A model generated the notes under the pieces. That model saw only the letters and a program-made list of their open reading frames with translations. It was not told the DNA's origin and did not search any database. A DNA stretch of 64,000 nt from Alphaproteobacteria bacterium (GTDB taxonomy: Bacteria > Pseudomonadota > Alphaproteobacteria > Micavibrionales > Micavibrionaceae), in the NCBI GenBank assembly GCA_002401965.1, contig NVUR01000020.1, positions 49,180-113,179 of the forward strand, in the 5' to 3' direction. Made by a program: the position numbers and the translations under genes. Below, piece by piece: positions 1 to 10,370 of the stretch; the stretch's first letter is position 1, and every line of letters starts with the position of its first letter.

Positions 1-745
1 TATTATAGACATTACCTGGCGTGCCGCTTTGTGCCACGATCCAAAGTGCGCGGACATGATCTTCTACATACAGCCAGTCACGTATATTTTCTCCTGTGCC
101 ATAAATAGGAAGAGGCTTCCCCTCTAATGCATTGAGGATAGTCAGTGGGATTAATTTTTCAGGGAACTGACATGGACCATAATTATTAGAGCAATTTGTT
201 GTGATTACCGGCATTCCATAGGTATGAAACCACGCGCGCGCCAAATGGTCGGCGGAGGCTTTACTCGCAGAATATGGAGAGTTTGGTTGGTATGGTGTTG
301 TTTCTTTAAACAAGCCAGTCGCGCCAAGCGATCCATAGACCTCATCGGTGGAAATATTAATAAAGCGGAAGGCTTCTTGCTGTACTTTTGATAGTGTTTT
401 CCAGTATAAAAGGGCTGTGTTCAACAAAGTAAATGTGCCGATAACATTGGTTTCGATAAAGGCCTTTGGTCCATCAATTGAACGGTCAACATGGCTTTCT
501 GCGGCCAAATGCAGTACAGTATCAGGCTTGAACTCTGCAAATAGTTGTTCCATATCCTCCGCGTTGCATATATTCTTTTGTGCAAGCCTATAGCGCGGGT
601 TATCTTCTATAGATTTCAAAGATTCTGTATTCGCCGCGTAGGTTAATGAATCAATATTTAATATATTGGCATCGGTTTCTTGTATTAGATACCTGCAAAG
701 TGCAGAGCCAATGAAGCCTGCGCCACCTGTAACAATAATATTCAT
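1..745 (-). CDS. rfbB: dTDP-glucose 4,6-dehydratase (truncated at window start)
   Basis: Reverse-strand translation [22 protein letters not shown]...[13 protein letters not shown]...[15 protein letters not shown]...[15 protein letters not shown]: Rossmann GxxGFIG, YxxxK and rmlB signatures; start codon at 745; next to rmlC. Confidence 0.9.
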   Translation of the reverse strand, partial: MNIIVTGGAGFIGSALCRYLIQETDANILNIDSLTYAANTESLKSIEDNPRYRLAQKNICNAEDMEQLFAEFKPDTVLHLAAESHVDRSIDGPKAFIETNVIGTFTLLNTALLYWKTLSKVQQEAFRFINISTDEVYGSLGATGLFKETTPYQPNSPYSASKASADHLARAWFHTYGMPVITTNCSNNYGPCQFPEKLIPLTILNALEGKPLPIYGTGENIRDWLYVEDHVRALWIVAQSGTPGNVYN

Positions 746-750
746 TGTGT

Positions 751-1329
751 TTATAGCCTGACTTGTTCATAGGTAAAAAAATCATGCAATTCCGAGAATG
801 GAGGCAGGATTTGGTCTTTTTCTGATAGAAGGAGGCTTTCTTTGGGGAATGGCCATTGAATATTCAAGGTCTCATCATTCCATATAATTCCCGCGTCATG
901 TTCAGGCGTATAATAGTCTGTGACTTTGTATTGTACTTCTGTATCATCTGCTAACGTGCAAAAAGCATGACCGAAGCCTTTAGGAATAAAAAGTTGCAGG
1001 AAATTGTCAGATGATAATTCAACACCAACAGATTGTCCGAAATTTGGCGATCCTTGACGCAAATCAACGGCAATATCCAGTATGCGTCCCTTTAAAACTC
1101 TGACGAGTTTATCTTGTGCGAAAGGTGGCTTTTGAAAATGGATGCCACGCACCGTGCCTTTTTTCTTTGATAAGGATACATTATCTTGTACGAAATTCGT
1201 AGGAATCCCCGCCATGTCTTGGGCGCGTTTTAGATTATACGTTTCCGAAAAAAAACCACGATTATCTTCAAATTTCCGAGGCTCCAAAATTAACACCTCT
1301 GGAAGTGTTGTTTTCGTTACATTTAGCAT
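751..1329 (-). CDS. rfbC: dTDP-4-dehydrorhamnose 3,5-epimerase
   Basis: RmlC motifs ([62 protein letters not shown]). Confidence 0.93.
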   Translation of the reverse strand: MLNVTKTTLPEVLILEPRKFEDNRGFFSETYNLKRAQDMAGIPTNFVQDNVSLSKKKGTVRGIHFQKPPFAQDKLVRVLKGRILDIAVDLRQGSPNFGQSVGVELSSDNFLQLFIPKGFGHAFCTLADDTEVQYKVTDYYTPEHDAGIIWNDETLNIQWPFPKESLLLSEKDQILPPFSELHDFFTYEQVRL

Positions 1330-1347
1330 AGTGATATTTTCCGTTTT

Positions 1348-2379
1348 TTAAGCAACTTTTGCCAAGGATAACTCTAATGAAGGTTTGCCGAGTTTGGTGG
1401 GCGCATTCAGTGTTTTTAAATCTGCGCTTGGGACATATCGATCAGCATTATCGTAATACCATTGTGCCACATCGGAAATCTCGTTAATTAAGCTATGTTG
1501 TGATGTCCAGCCAAGGGCGGTGATTTTGCTCCAATCAACGGCGTATCTTTGGTCATTGAATGGACGGTCCTTTATAAAGGTAATTGTTTTATCTGGATCG
1601 ACATCGAAAATATCACAAAGCATATAGGCCATCTGCATATTCGTATATTCTTCTGTTGTACCAATGTTATAACACTCTCCGATGACACCTTTTTTGGCTA
1701 ACAGCTCCAACGCTACGGCAAAGTCATCAGCGGATAAATAGTGACGGCAGTTTTTACCATTACCATGAATTGTAAGAGGTTTTCCCAAAATAAGGTTTAG
1801 AGCGAATTTAGGGATGATTTTTTCAGGGAATTGGCGTTTACCAAAAATATTATTGGCGCGCACCATAACAATCGGCATTTTGTAAGATTGTAAATATCCG
1901 CTGATAATCATTTCCGCAGCAGCTTTTGATGCAGAGTAAGGGTTCGTTGGTTTTAACGTTGTATCTTCTGTTGCTGAGCCTTCTAATACTTCACCGTAAA
2001 CTTCATCTGTGCTGACGTGAATTATTTTTGCCACATTTTCACTGCGGCATGCCTCCATCAAGCAATGTGTGCCTGTTACATTCGTGCGTGTAAATTCAAG
2101 CGAATTACCAAATGAGTTATCAACATGGCTTTCTGCGGCGGCGTGGATAACCAAGTCTGCGCCTTTTACTGCTGAAAGGCACGTATCAAGGTGGCAGATA
2201 TCCCCAACAACCAGTCGGATTTTATTAACGCTAATTAAATGCATAAGATTTCGAACATCTGCCGCATAGGTCATCTTATCTAAAACGATAATCTCGGCGT
2301 TAGGGTAGGCATTCACGAAATGTTCAACAATATGTGAGCCTATGAAGCCCGCACCACCTGTGATAACAATCTTGTTCAT
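1348..2379 (-). CDS. NAD-dependent epimerase/dehydratase, dTDP-glucose 4,6-dehydratase-like
   Basis: [49 protein letters not shown] motifs. Confidence 0.88.
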   Translation of the reverse strand: MNKIVITGGAGFIGSHIVEHFVNAYPNAEIIVLDKMTYAADVRNLMHLISVNKIRLVVGDICHLDTCLSAVKGADLVIHAAAESHVDNSFGNSLEFTRTNVTGTHCLMEACRSENVAKIIHVSTDEVYGEVLEGSATEDTTLKPTNPYSASKAAAEMIISGYLQSYKMPIVMVRANNIFGKRQFPEKIIPKFALNLILGKPLTIHGNGKNCRHYLSADDFAVALELLAKKGVIGECYNIGTTEEYTNMQMAYMLCDIFDVDPDKTITFIKDRPFNDQRYAVDWSKITALGWTSQHSLINEISDVAQWYYDNADRYVPSADLKTLNAPTKLGKPSLELSLAKVA

Positions 2380-2617
2380 TCTTGCATTCTTTCGTTGTTA
2401 TATTTTTTATGAAGCGCATTTTACATATTTTTCACAAAAAATCAAATTTAATTATTCCTTTGATTATATATACGTGAACAAATGCAATAAACAATTCTAT
2501 TGTTTTGTGTATCCCCACAAAAAGATGGGCGAGTGGAATAAGTGTTGCGTAAAATTGTGCGGTCACTTGCTTTTTATGGCGGTATTCGATAGAAATTTTT
2601 TGATATAGGAGGGAATC

Positions 2618-3892
2618 ATGTCGTTGATCCAAAAAATAATTGCCCTGAAACATAAAAAAGGTTTGTTTGCGCTTGCTGACCAAATGGTACATAGCGGCAC
2701 AACTTTTTTGACTGGAATATTAGTCGGGCGGTTACTTTCTGTCGGGGAGTTCGGGGAGTTTAGCCTAGGGCTGACTTTGGTAGTTTTTTCTATGGTTTTG
2801 CAAGATAATTGTTTGGCGACACCGTACACATATCGTTTTCATAATATAAAAAACGGAGATATTGAAGGCTTACGCGCTGGTGCTCTTATTCAGTCATTAT
2901 TACTTGCTGTGTTTTGTACAATTCTTCTTGGGGCTGCGTATTTCTTCCTTCCAGTAATGCAGGCGGGGGGGCTGGGTAATATTATTTTTACGCTTGCCTT
3001 GTCTATGCCCTTTTTATTCATTCGCGAAACTTCGCGGAGGATATATTTCACCGAATTTCGTGTTGTTGAAGTTTTGATGATGGATATTATTGTTACGATA
3101 TTGCAAGTGTCTTTAATTGTGGCTATTTGGTATCTGGGTGTTATTAGTGCGGCAAATGTTTTTGCGGTGATGGCGCTGGCTTCTTTTGTGGGGGGGCTAT
3201 GGGCATTTATACGCCATCGGCATGAATTTAATTTCTCTGCCGTAGATATAAAGGCGGATACCGTCGAAAATATTCGGTTTGGTAAATGGCTTTTGGTTGG
3301 AAGTTTCTGTCATCTGGGTAGTTTATATATATTTCCATGGCTTATTTATGCCTTGATAGGGGGCGAGCGGGCAGGCTTGTTTGCTGCATGCTATACGTTG
3401 GTGAATTTGATAAACCCATTTATTTTGGGGTTTAATAATTTCTATCGTCCTAAGCTTATGAAGCTGTATGCGAATGAAGGGTTGGAGGTTATGCACGCGG
3501 AAATTTTGAAATTGGTTGCAGTGTTCTTTCCGGTTTCTCTGATTATTTCTGGTGGGTTAGCACTGGCGGGTGGGCATTTGGTTCATTTTGTTTATGGGGA
3601 AGAGTTTGTAAATTTAGGAACGATTATCGCGGTTATCGGGTTGAGCGTTATTCCAGTTATTTTAAATGCGCCGTTACAATTAGGGATTCTCGCATTAAAT
3701 AAGCCGCAAATTAATCCTAAGTTTCACTCAATGGCTCTTGCCTCTACTTTATGTATCGGCGTGCCTCTTGTTTTTTCTTATGAAGCAATGGGGGCGGCTA
3801 TTGGGTTTTCTTTATCTGTTACAGTTGGTTTTCTTGCATTGGTATATTTTTATATGCGCGAAATAAAAATACAACGCGCTATGGTGTCTTAG
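2618..3892 (+). CDS. polysaccharide biosynthesis/flippase-type multi-TM membrane protein (Wzx/MATE-like)
   Basis: 424 aa, about 12 hydrophobic segments, LADQMVHSGTTFLTGILVGRLLSVGEFGEFSL start typical of Wzx-type flippases; located in polysaccharide locus. Confidence 0.8.
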   Translation: MSLIQKIIALKHKKGLFALADQMVHSGTTFLTGILVGRLLSVGEFGEFSLGLTLVVFSMVLQDNCLATPYTYRFHNIKNGDIEGLRAGALIQSLLLAVFCTILLGAAYFFLPVMQAGGLGNIIFTLALSMPFLFIRETSRRIYFTEFRVVEVLMMDIIVTILQVSLIVAIWYLGVISAANVFAVMALASFVGGLWAFIRHRHEFNFSAVDIKADTVENIRFGKWLLVGSFCHLGSLYIFPWLIYALIGGERAGLFAACYTLVNLINPFILGFNNFYRPKLMKLYANEGLEVMHAEILKLVAVFFPVSLIISGGLALAGGHLVHFVYGEEFVNLGTIIAVIGLSVIPVILNAPLQLGILALNKPQINPKFHSMALASTLCIGVPLVFSYEAMGAAIGFSLSVTVGFLALVYFYMREIKIQRAMVS

Positions 3893-3911
3893 ATAGGGTT
3901 TAAGTCTTGGG

Positions 3912-5120
3912 TTATTCAGGAGTATAAGCGTCTAAGGTATTCTTTATTGCGCTGCGCGCGCTGCCGTTACTGCGGTAAACACCAAAATTCCCCATATCAT
4001 GAGGGAAGTTATAATCATCAAGAACAAACCAATAGACGCGATCAATACCCAGCCTTTGTTTGTGGTCTTGGAAATATTTCAGTGTTTCTGCGGTAATGGA
4101 TAAGGCTTTATCTTCTTTTATGACCCAAGGGTTTTTGGATGTCGAGCCTGTTTCATTGGCCATGAAGCCAATCTCCGTTACCCATACTGGTTTAGGCGTC
4201 TTTTTTAGATCCATGAAAAGTTTAACATTAAATATTTTTTGTAAATATCCGTGATCGTCTTTGCTGCCGATAAACCCTAGTGGGGCATAGTCTTTATCAT
4301 CTTTGTCGATACTGTCGACGGGACGTACACCGCCTTGTGGATTGAAGAAATAGCTATGCACTGCCATCACATCAAATCGATCACCGTAAGAGGGGTCATT
4401 ATCCCATAGATGCCACATATAGCTTATATCTGATTTGGATAGGCCTGCATGCACAACCGTGATGTCGTCCCTGCGTTGCCCTAAACCATCTGTAACAACT
4501 TTCATGAAATCTACGAATTTATCTGCGGCTTTTGGCATGTCCCAAGATTTAAAGTATCCTGATTCAACGTACCAAAATTCTTTAATGTTCGGCTCATTCC
4601 AAATCTGCCAATTTTGAATGGGGGTGAATTCTATGGGGGCGTTACCCTTGGGGCCATATCTGTCGATGGCGGCATTTAGAAAATCTGAATATTCATCATA
4701 GGACTCTTCGCTTAAGGCAAGTTCGTAAACGCCTTCTGGTTTTTTAACATTCCTAGGTACCGCCCATTTTGGGGCGTAATGCACGATGGGCAATAGTTCC
4801 ACATTATGTTGGTGTGCAAGCTCAACCAATTTATCAAGTTTGCCCCAGTTATAAACGCCTTTGACCTTCTCCACATCGCGCCATTCAAAATCGGTTCGTG
4901 CCGTTTTGATACCCATGGCTTGCATGCGCTGAAAGCTGCTTTCAAGTTTCTGTGCGTTGCCTTTATCCCATAAGAAATTCATGCCCAACTTAAAGTTAGG
5001 TTGAATGGCCTGTTGTGTTGGCGGCGCTGCGTAGGCAAGAGGCGGCGTTGATGCTGTCATTAAGATAACAGGCAGAGCCGTTAAGGCCACTTTCATGAAC
5101 TTTTTTGATACTATATTCAT
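3912..5120 (-). CDS. secreted glycoside hydrolase, PslG/GH39-like TIM-barrel
   Basis: Signal-like N-terminus; IKTARTDFEWRDVEKVKGVYNW, WQIWNEPNIKEFW (acid/base Glu) and VWVTEIGF (nucleophile Glu) motifs. Confidence 0.75.
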   Translation of the reverse strand: MNIVSKKFMKVALTALPVILMTASTPPLAYAAPPTQQAIQPNFKLGMNFLWDKGNAQKLESSFQRMQAMGIKTARTDFEWRDVEKVKGVYNWGKLDKLVELAHQHNVELLPIVHYAPKWAVPRNVKKPEGVYELALSEESYDEYSDFLNAAIDRYGPKGNAPIEFTPIQNWQIWNEPNIKEFWYVESGYFKSWDMPKAADKFVDFMKVVTDGLGQRRDDITVVHAGLSKSDISYMWHLWDNDPSYGDRFDVMAVHSYFFNPQGGVRPVDSIDKDDKDYAPLGFIGSKDDHGYLQKIFNVKLFMDLKKTPKPVWVTEIGFMANETGSTSKNPWVIKEDKALSITAETLKYFQDHKQRLGIDRVYWFVLDDYNFPHDMGNFGVYRSNGSARSAIKNTLDAYTPE

Positions 5121-5153
5121 TATCTTATTCTACCTTATTATCGTCTGACCGTG

Positions 5154-5924
5154 TTAATTTGTACCGCCGAGGGTGTCTTTGTTGTTAAGCTCGTAAACGC
5201 CGCTAATGCCTGCGCTGAAGCCGTTAAATCGTAAAACGTCACGAACATATTGATCCATAAATAAATCAACTTTCGCAATGTTTGATTTAGGAACAATAAT
5301 GGTATCGCGCGGTTGCAGCATGTTATAAGTGCCACTTTCACCAGTTTTTATCAGATCTCCATCTTTTAGTCTCACCAAAAAGACCTTCGGGGCATCTTCC
5401 TCTTCTTGACGAATTAGAAGAACAGCGTCACGTTTTGCACTATCGTTAAATCCGCCCGCAGCGGTTACAGCCTGAAGAATTGTTAGTTTGTGCTTTAGAT
5501 CATATTCGCCAGGGCGTGCAACTTCACCAGTGATATAGATACGCTGGTCGGAGAAACTTTTCATGATGACACTGACATCTGCACCATCGGGCAGCTTCCC
5601 TCTATACATTTTGGTTAGGCGTGTATCCAGCTCACTTACTGTTAAGCCAGCAACTTGCACATCATCAATCAGTTGTAGCGAGATGTCACCATCGGGGCGA
5701 ACTGTTACGTTGTCATTTAAATCTTGAGAGTAGAAAAATTTAACATCAATATTATCGCCAGGCTGTATAATATATTCATGATAATCGCTGGGCTGTAATA
5801 TCTTTAAATCACGGACAAGCGGTACATTTTTATAGCTGGTACAGGCTGTTAAACCCATGCTGAGGGAAATGCAGGATAGCATCGCTAATTTTCTAAGTTT
5901 TCTGTTCTCGCGTAAGAAGTCCAT
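5154..5924 (-). CDS. polysaccharide export lipoprotein (Wza/OtnA family)
   Basis: Lipobox-like LSMGLTAC; YIIQPGDNIDVKFFYSQDLNDNVTVRPDGDISLQLIDDVQVAGLTVSEL; SLBB-like region ITGEVARPGEYDL. Confidence 0.88.
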   Translation of the reverse strand: MDFLRENRKLRKLAMLSCISLSMGLTACTSYKNVPLVRDLKILQPSDYHEYIIQPGDNIDVKFFYSQDLNDNVTVRPDGDISLQLIDDVQVAGLTVSELDTRLTKMYRGKLPDGADVSVIMKSFSDQRIYITGEVARPGEYDLKHKLTILQAVTAAGGFNDSAKRDAVLLIRQEEEDAPKVFLVRLKDGDLIKTGESGTYNMLQPRDTIIVPKSNIAKVDLFMDQYVRDVLRFNGFSAGISGVYELNNKDTLGGTN

Positions 5925-5964
5925 TTTATTCTTCCTGAATTTTATTGATGTTGAAAGTGGTACG

Positions 5965-6615
5965 CTATGAGTCTCTGAATAATAGCTTATAAATCCAATT
6001 AGGGATGTAGTTTTTTTTCTTATTTAATATGACGCCAAGTATCGTACAGCCGGAAAAGCGGAAATGTTCCATTGTGTGATTGGCGGTTTGCCAACGTGTT
6101 TTGCCTGCCTCAACAACCAGTACAACACCTTGGGTATATTGCGCCACCATTCTGGATCGGGCGGATTTATCGGTTGGCGGCAAATCCCAGATAATGATAT
6201 CAAATATATTTTCAAGATCCTGCATCATTGTTTTCAGGAGATCTTCTTGCGTTGATGCAGGGCGGGGTAAGTCCTTTGTGCTTAGCTCAATTTGAATGGT
6301 GTTACCATCGCTGTCTTTATTCTGGTGTTTTAGAACCTGTTCAAAATGGGCGACAAATCCAGCAGGGTTCGTCTGTGCGCCATTATGAACTTTTATAAAC
6401 AGGATATTATTATGCGACAGGGATAATGTTTGAACCAAAGAAGCACATATAGCACTTGCCCCTTCTGGCGCGTCTACTCCAGACACTGCAATATGGTTTA
6501 TTTTTTGCCCATCTACTGTGTTTGTCAGTGTTTCTGTGATCTGCTCATACGTTAAAACCTCTTGAAACATATGGCTTTTTTTCTTCGCATTTTTGTTCTG
6601 TTTTTTTGAACTCAT
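5965..6615 (-). CDS. CpsD/BY-kinase-like P-loop protein with degenerate Walker A
   Basis: Overall CpsD/CapB-like layout (IAVSGVDAPEGASAICASLVQTL...IIIWDLPPTD...VVLVVEAGKTRW); start chosen at MSSKKQNK, ORF open to 6663. Confidence 0.65.
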   Translation of the reverse strand: MSSKKQNKNAKKKSHMFQEVLTYEQITETLTNTVDGQKINHIAVSGVDAPEGASAICASLVQTLSLSHNNILFIKVHNGAQTNPAGFVAHFEQVLKHQNKDSDGNTIQIELSTKDLPRPASTQEDLLKTMMQDLENIFDIIIWDLPPTDKSARSRMVAQYTQGVVLVVEAGKTRWQTANHTMEHFRFSGCTILGVILNKKKNYIPNWIYKLLFRDS

Positions 6616-6749
6616 GAGGTGTAATCCGTTGGTGAAAATGTTATTTGGACTATACATAAACAAGATAGTTCTGAAAAGGCTTGATTTATTTAAGCCACAG
6701 CATATTTTACTGAATGGTATGAGGCATTATAATAACGGAAAGCGTTGCT

Positions 6750-7937
6750 ATGTGGAATTTAAGAGATATATTATCTATCTTGTTTAAAAGAAAAATGATG
6801 GTCATTGTTTTCTTTTTGACGGTTGTTATCGGCACATTGGTGGCGTTGAAGCTCTCACCCCCTAACTATGCGGCAACCGCGAAGGTTCTTGTGAAGGTCG
6901 GGCGAGAGGACATTTATGTTCCTGCCTTGCCGTCTGCAATGTTAATGCGACCAATGATGTCCCTTATCCGTGAGGAGCAACTTAATTCAGAAGTTGAGAT
7001 TATCGGCAGTGAATATATGGCCGAGCTGTTGATTGAAGAGCTAAAGCCTGAGGGGATATATCCATCGATGTTTGTTAAGCATCCATGGTACACGCCCAAG
7101 GGTGTGATGCAGACAATGATTGCCACGTACCATGCTGTCGATGGGTTTTTCGCGCCATTTTCTGCGAATCTTGAGCCTAGACAACGTGCTATGAAGCGTC
7201 TTTTGAATAAAGACATGGTTATTAAAGGCACTGGTGATTCAAATGTAATTGATATTACTATTTATAATAAAGTGCCTCAATTTGCGGCGAAAACCGCGAA
7301 TAGTTTGCTTGATCTGTATTTGAGTGAGCGTGGGCGTATTCATGCTGGTTCTGAGGGGCAGGTCTTTGAAGATCAAATGCAAAAAAATGATATACGTCTT
7401 GAAAATGCTCAAGCTGCATTACAGGATTTTCGTCGGAATAACGATTTGTTGGATGTTGTGCAGGAAAGGGAAACCTTATTACAGCGCGTGCAAGAGGTTC
7501 GAACGATTATTATAGACCTAAAGGGGCAGGCCTCTGCGGCGAATCGTTTGAAAAAATGGGAAGCAGAGCTTGCGGAGCTGGATGTGCAGTTTGAGACGCT
7601 TAATACTATGGAGTTGGAGTATTCTCGTTTGGTTCAGGATGTTGATGTGTTGAAGCGCAATCGTAAAATATTCCTTGAGAAGTTAGAAGAGCAACGTATT
7701 AATCAGGCATTGACGCAGGCGCAAGCCGGCAATGTTTCGGTTATTAGTCGTGCTGTTATACCGACAACGCCAACCAGCCCCAAACTCTGGATGATATTAA
7801 TTGCGATTTTGGTTGTTGGCTCGGCAGGCGGCGTCGGCTTAGCTTTCCTATCTGAATTTCTTGATGATACCTTGGAGACTGATCGCGATGTTGAAAAATA
7901 TCTGAAAGTGCCTGTCTTGGGTAAAATTGCTGCATAA
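6750..7937 (+). CDS. polysaccharide chain-length determinant (Wzz/GumC family), no kinase domain
   Basis: N-terminal TM (MMVIVFFLTVVIGTLVALKL), coiled-coil centre, C-terminal PTTPTSPKLWMILIAILVVGSAGGVGLAFLSEFLDDTLETDRDVEKYLKVPVLGKI. Confidence 0.88.
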   Translation: MWNLRDILSILFKRKMMVIVFFLTVVIGTLVALKLSPPNYAATAKVLVKVGREDIYVPALPSAMLMRPMMSLIREEQLNSEVEIIGSEYMAELLIEELKPEGIYPSMFVKHPWYTPKGVMQTMIATYHAVDGFFAPFSANLEPRQRAMKRLLNKDMVIKGTGDSNVIDITIYNKVPQFAAKTANSLLDLYLSERGRIHAGSEGQVFEDQMQKNDIRLENAQAALQDFRRNNDLLDVVQERETLLQRVQEVRTIIIDLKGQASAANRLKKWEAELAELDVQFETLNTMELEYSRLVQDVDVLKRNRKIFLEKLEEQRINQALTQAQAGNVSVISRAVIPTTPTSPKLWMILIAILVVGSAGGVGLAFLSEFLDDTLETDRDVEKYLKVPVLGKIAA

Positions 7938-8038
7938 GGATTTCTGTTTTATGGCAAGCCAGCGTGTTTAAAATTTTCTCTTGATATATATTACATAATG
8001 TATATTTTGTGAGAAATATTAAAGATGCTGATTTGAAA

Positions 8039-10300
8039 ATGCTAGGGAGTAAAACAATGTCCAGTTTTTTAAGGTTATTGGTCGTATTGTTATATGTCGC
8101 CACGCAGTTTATGGCTGGCGCATCTTTCTCCCAATCTAATAGTTCCAGTGCCATAACAGGTGAATTTTTATGGGGCGGCGGGCTTTATCAAATTGGCGCG
8201 CATGCGGCTTATGATTTGGGCATAACCGGTGATGGTGTAACCTTGGCGGTTATTGATACTGGCGTGAATTATTTTCATCCTGAATTATTCACCCAAATTG
8301 CTGATGGTGGGTATGACTTTTTTAATAATAAATTTGATTATATGGATTATAATGGTCACGGCACTCTTGTATCAGGTATCATCGCGGCAAAAAAAGATGA
8401 TTACGGTATTCATGGGGTCGCCTATAACAGCAGGATTCTCCCTCTAAAGGTAACGAGTGATGATGGTAACGTCCCGTCTTTAAGTGCGTTAAATTGGGCA
8501 TTATATCAAGCCATTCAAGAAGACGTTGTTGCGGTGAATTACAGCTCCACTTTTGCTATTGGGGATGGCTTTACAATCAATGATTATGCGGTGCAGGCAG
8601 GGCTGAGCTTTGCTTATACCGCGCTTAGTGGAACGATTATTGTTGCCGCAGCAGGGAACAGTATGGCTCCTAATCCTATTTTTCCTGCTTTATTACCCTA
8701 TATGAAGCCAGAAAACCACAATACCGGTGTTTACGATTTTTCTGATGATTTGACATTTGACCCTGATCTTATTGATTGGTCATACAGTAAGGGTCATGTC
8801 TTGGCCGTTGTCGCCACAGATCAGAGCGGCGTTATCAGTGATTTTAGTAATCGCTGTGGGGTGGCCGCGCAATGGTGTTTGGCAGCACCTGGTGAAGAGA
8901 TTATCTCAACATTTTGGTATGACACTTATATCGATATGAAAGGCACATCTTTGGCCGCGCCTTTTGTCACGGGCGCAGTTGGTTTGTTAAAGGAAATGTT
9001 TCCTGATTTAACAAACCAACAATTGGTAGATTTGCTTTTGACGACGGCCAATAAAGAGGGAATCTACGCCGATGAGAGTATTTATGGTCAAGGTTTTCTG
9101 GATATAGCCAAGGCAATAACACCGCAAGGTGACCTCTTGCTTGTGCAAGGAGATGGCGGCGTTAGTACAATGGATGTTCGTGATGCATCCATACAGAGTG
9201 GGGGGGCTTTTGGTGATACGATACATAAGGCTCTTTCCACGCAGTCGGTTGTTATTGAAGATGACTTTAATCGTTCTTATCAAGTTACCTTAGGGGGGGC
9301 GGCGCAGCCGATAGAGGCGCAAACTCTTTCCCAGATAGATACATTGGCTATGATAGCGACAGTACATGATCGTCAAGCGTATGAAGTAACTGAAAATTTA
9401 TCTTTTACGGCACAATTTGGCACAGAGTTAGACCGTATAGAAAATGGCGTTTTTTCACATGGCCTATGGGCGTATGATCTTGGTAAACACGCCCTGAGCT
9501 TTAGTCATGGTGATGCAACACGCTGGGGGGATGGTGAAAATATAGGGGGTGTCGAAAACCTAAAGCAACGTTTGTTTCTGCCCAGTTATTTGGATATGGC
9601 AACACAAGGTCAGGCATATGGCTGGCAATATGATGTGGGAGAAAAGACGCATATAAGGGTTCGCTGGCAAGATGGTGAAAGCCTATATCAAGATGATTTA
9701 AAGGCGAATGCTTTTTCGGTTGAATGGGGTTGGGCGGATGAAGAACAGGGTAAAAACCTGAATCTCATATTTGGCGGCGTTACGGAGGAAGATAGTTTAT
9801 TGGGGCTTCGTTCGGGCGGCGCATTGTCTATCGCGCCCAATACGCAGACTTATTTTGCAGGGGCTAATGCGGTATTTCCTCTTGTCGAAGATGTCTCATT
9901 ACTAGGCAGTTTTTACGCAGGGCAAACCGAAGCCAAAGGCACGGATGACAGTCTTATCCAAGATGTATCAACACTTCGTCATCTTGAGTGGACGGTGGGG
10001 GTTGAGAAGAAAAATATGTGGCAGGGTGGTGATCGTGTGTCCCTGTTATTTAAGCAGCCGCTTTATGTTACCGATGGGCGGCTTAGGCTGGATGTTTTAA
10101 ATGCGAACTCTGGATTGCAAGGCGTTGATGTTGATTTAGCACCAGAGCATAAAGAGCAAGAAGTGCATTTTGTTTACAGTACGCCATTGCCGCGTTTTGA
10201 CGGTGAACTTGGTTTTCAAGCCTCTTGGCGTCATAATACGGGGCATATAGACTCTCGTGATGATGCCGCCGTTTTGTTGCATGCCAAGATCGCATTTTGA
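8039..10300 (+). CDS. secreted S8 subtilisin-family serine protease with probable C-terminal autotransporter beta-domain
   Basis: Catalytic triad motifs VIDTGVN (Asp), NGHGTLVSGI (His), KGTSLAAPFVTGA (Ser); C-terminal amphipathic strands ending in aromatic Phe; start 8039 or 8057. Confidence 0.85.
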   Translation: MLGSKTMSSFLRLLVVLLYVATQFMAGASFSQSNSSSAITGEFLWGGGLYQIGAHAAYDLGITGDGVTLAVIDTGVNYFHPELFTQIADGGYDFFNNKFDYMDYNGHGTLVSGIIAAKKDDYGIHGVAYNSRILPLKVTSDDGNVPSLSALNWALYQAIQEDVVAVNYSSTFAIGDGFTINDYAVQAGLSFAYTALSGTIIVAAAGNSMAPNPIFPALLPYMKPENHNTGVYDFSDDLTFDPDLIDWSYSKGHVLAVVATDQSGVISDFSNRCGVAAQWCLAAPGEEIISTFWYDTYIDMKGTSLAAPFVTGAVGLLKEMFPDLTNQQLVDLLLTTANKEGIYADESIYGQGFLDIAKAITPQGDLLLVQGDGGVSTMDVRDASIQSGGAFGDTIHKALSTQSVVIEDDFNRSYQVTLGGAAQPIEAQTLSQIDTLAMIATVHDRQAYEVTENLSFTAQFGTELDRIENGVFSHGLWAYDLGKHALSFSHGDATRWGDGENIGGVENLKQRLFLPSYLDMATQGQAYGWQYDVGEKTHIRVRWQDGESLYQDDLKANAFSVEWGWADEEQGKNLNLIFGGVTEEDSLLGLRSGGALSIAPNTQTYFAGANAVFPLVEDVSLLGSFYAGQTEAKGTDDSLIQDVSTLRHLEWTVGVEKKNMWQGGDRVSLLFKQPLYVTDGRLRLDVLNANSGLQGVDVDLAPEHKEQEVHFVYSTPLPRFDGELGFQASWRHNTGHIDSRDDAAVLLHAKIAF

Positions 10301-10370
10301 ATCGTTAGCGGTGGGCGAGCGTTAAAAATTTATTGACTTCGGTATCTTAAATATCTATATATCTGGACTT

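Noticed and set aside
7990-8010. tatatattacataatgtatat palindromic AT-rich string upstream of the subtilisin gene
   Set aside because: Low-complexity AT-rich sequence expected near promoters; no conserved copy elsewhere in the window.
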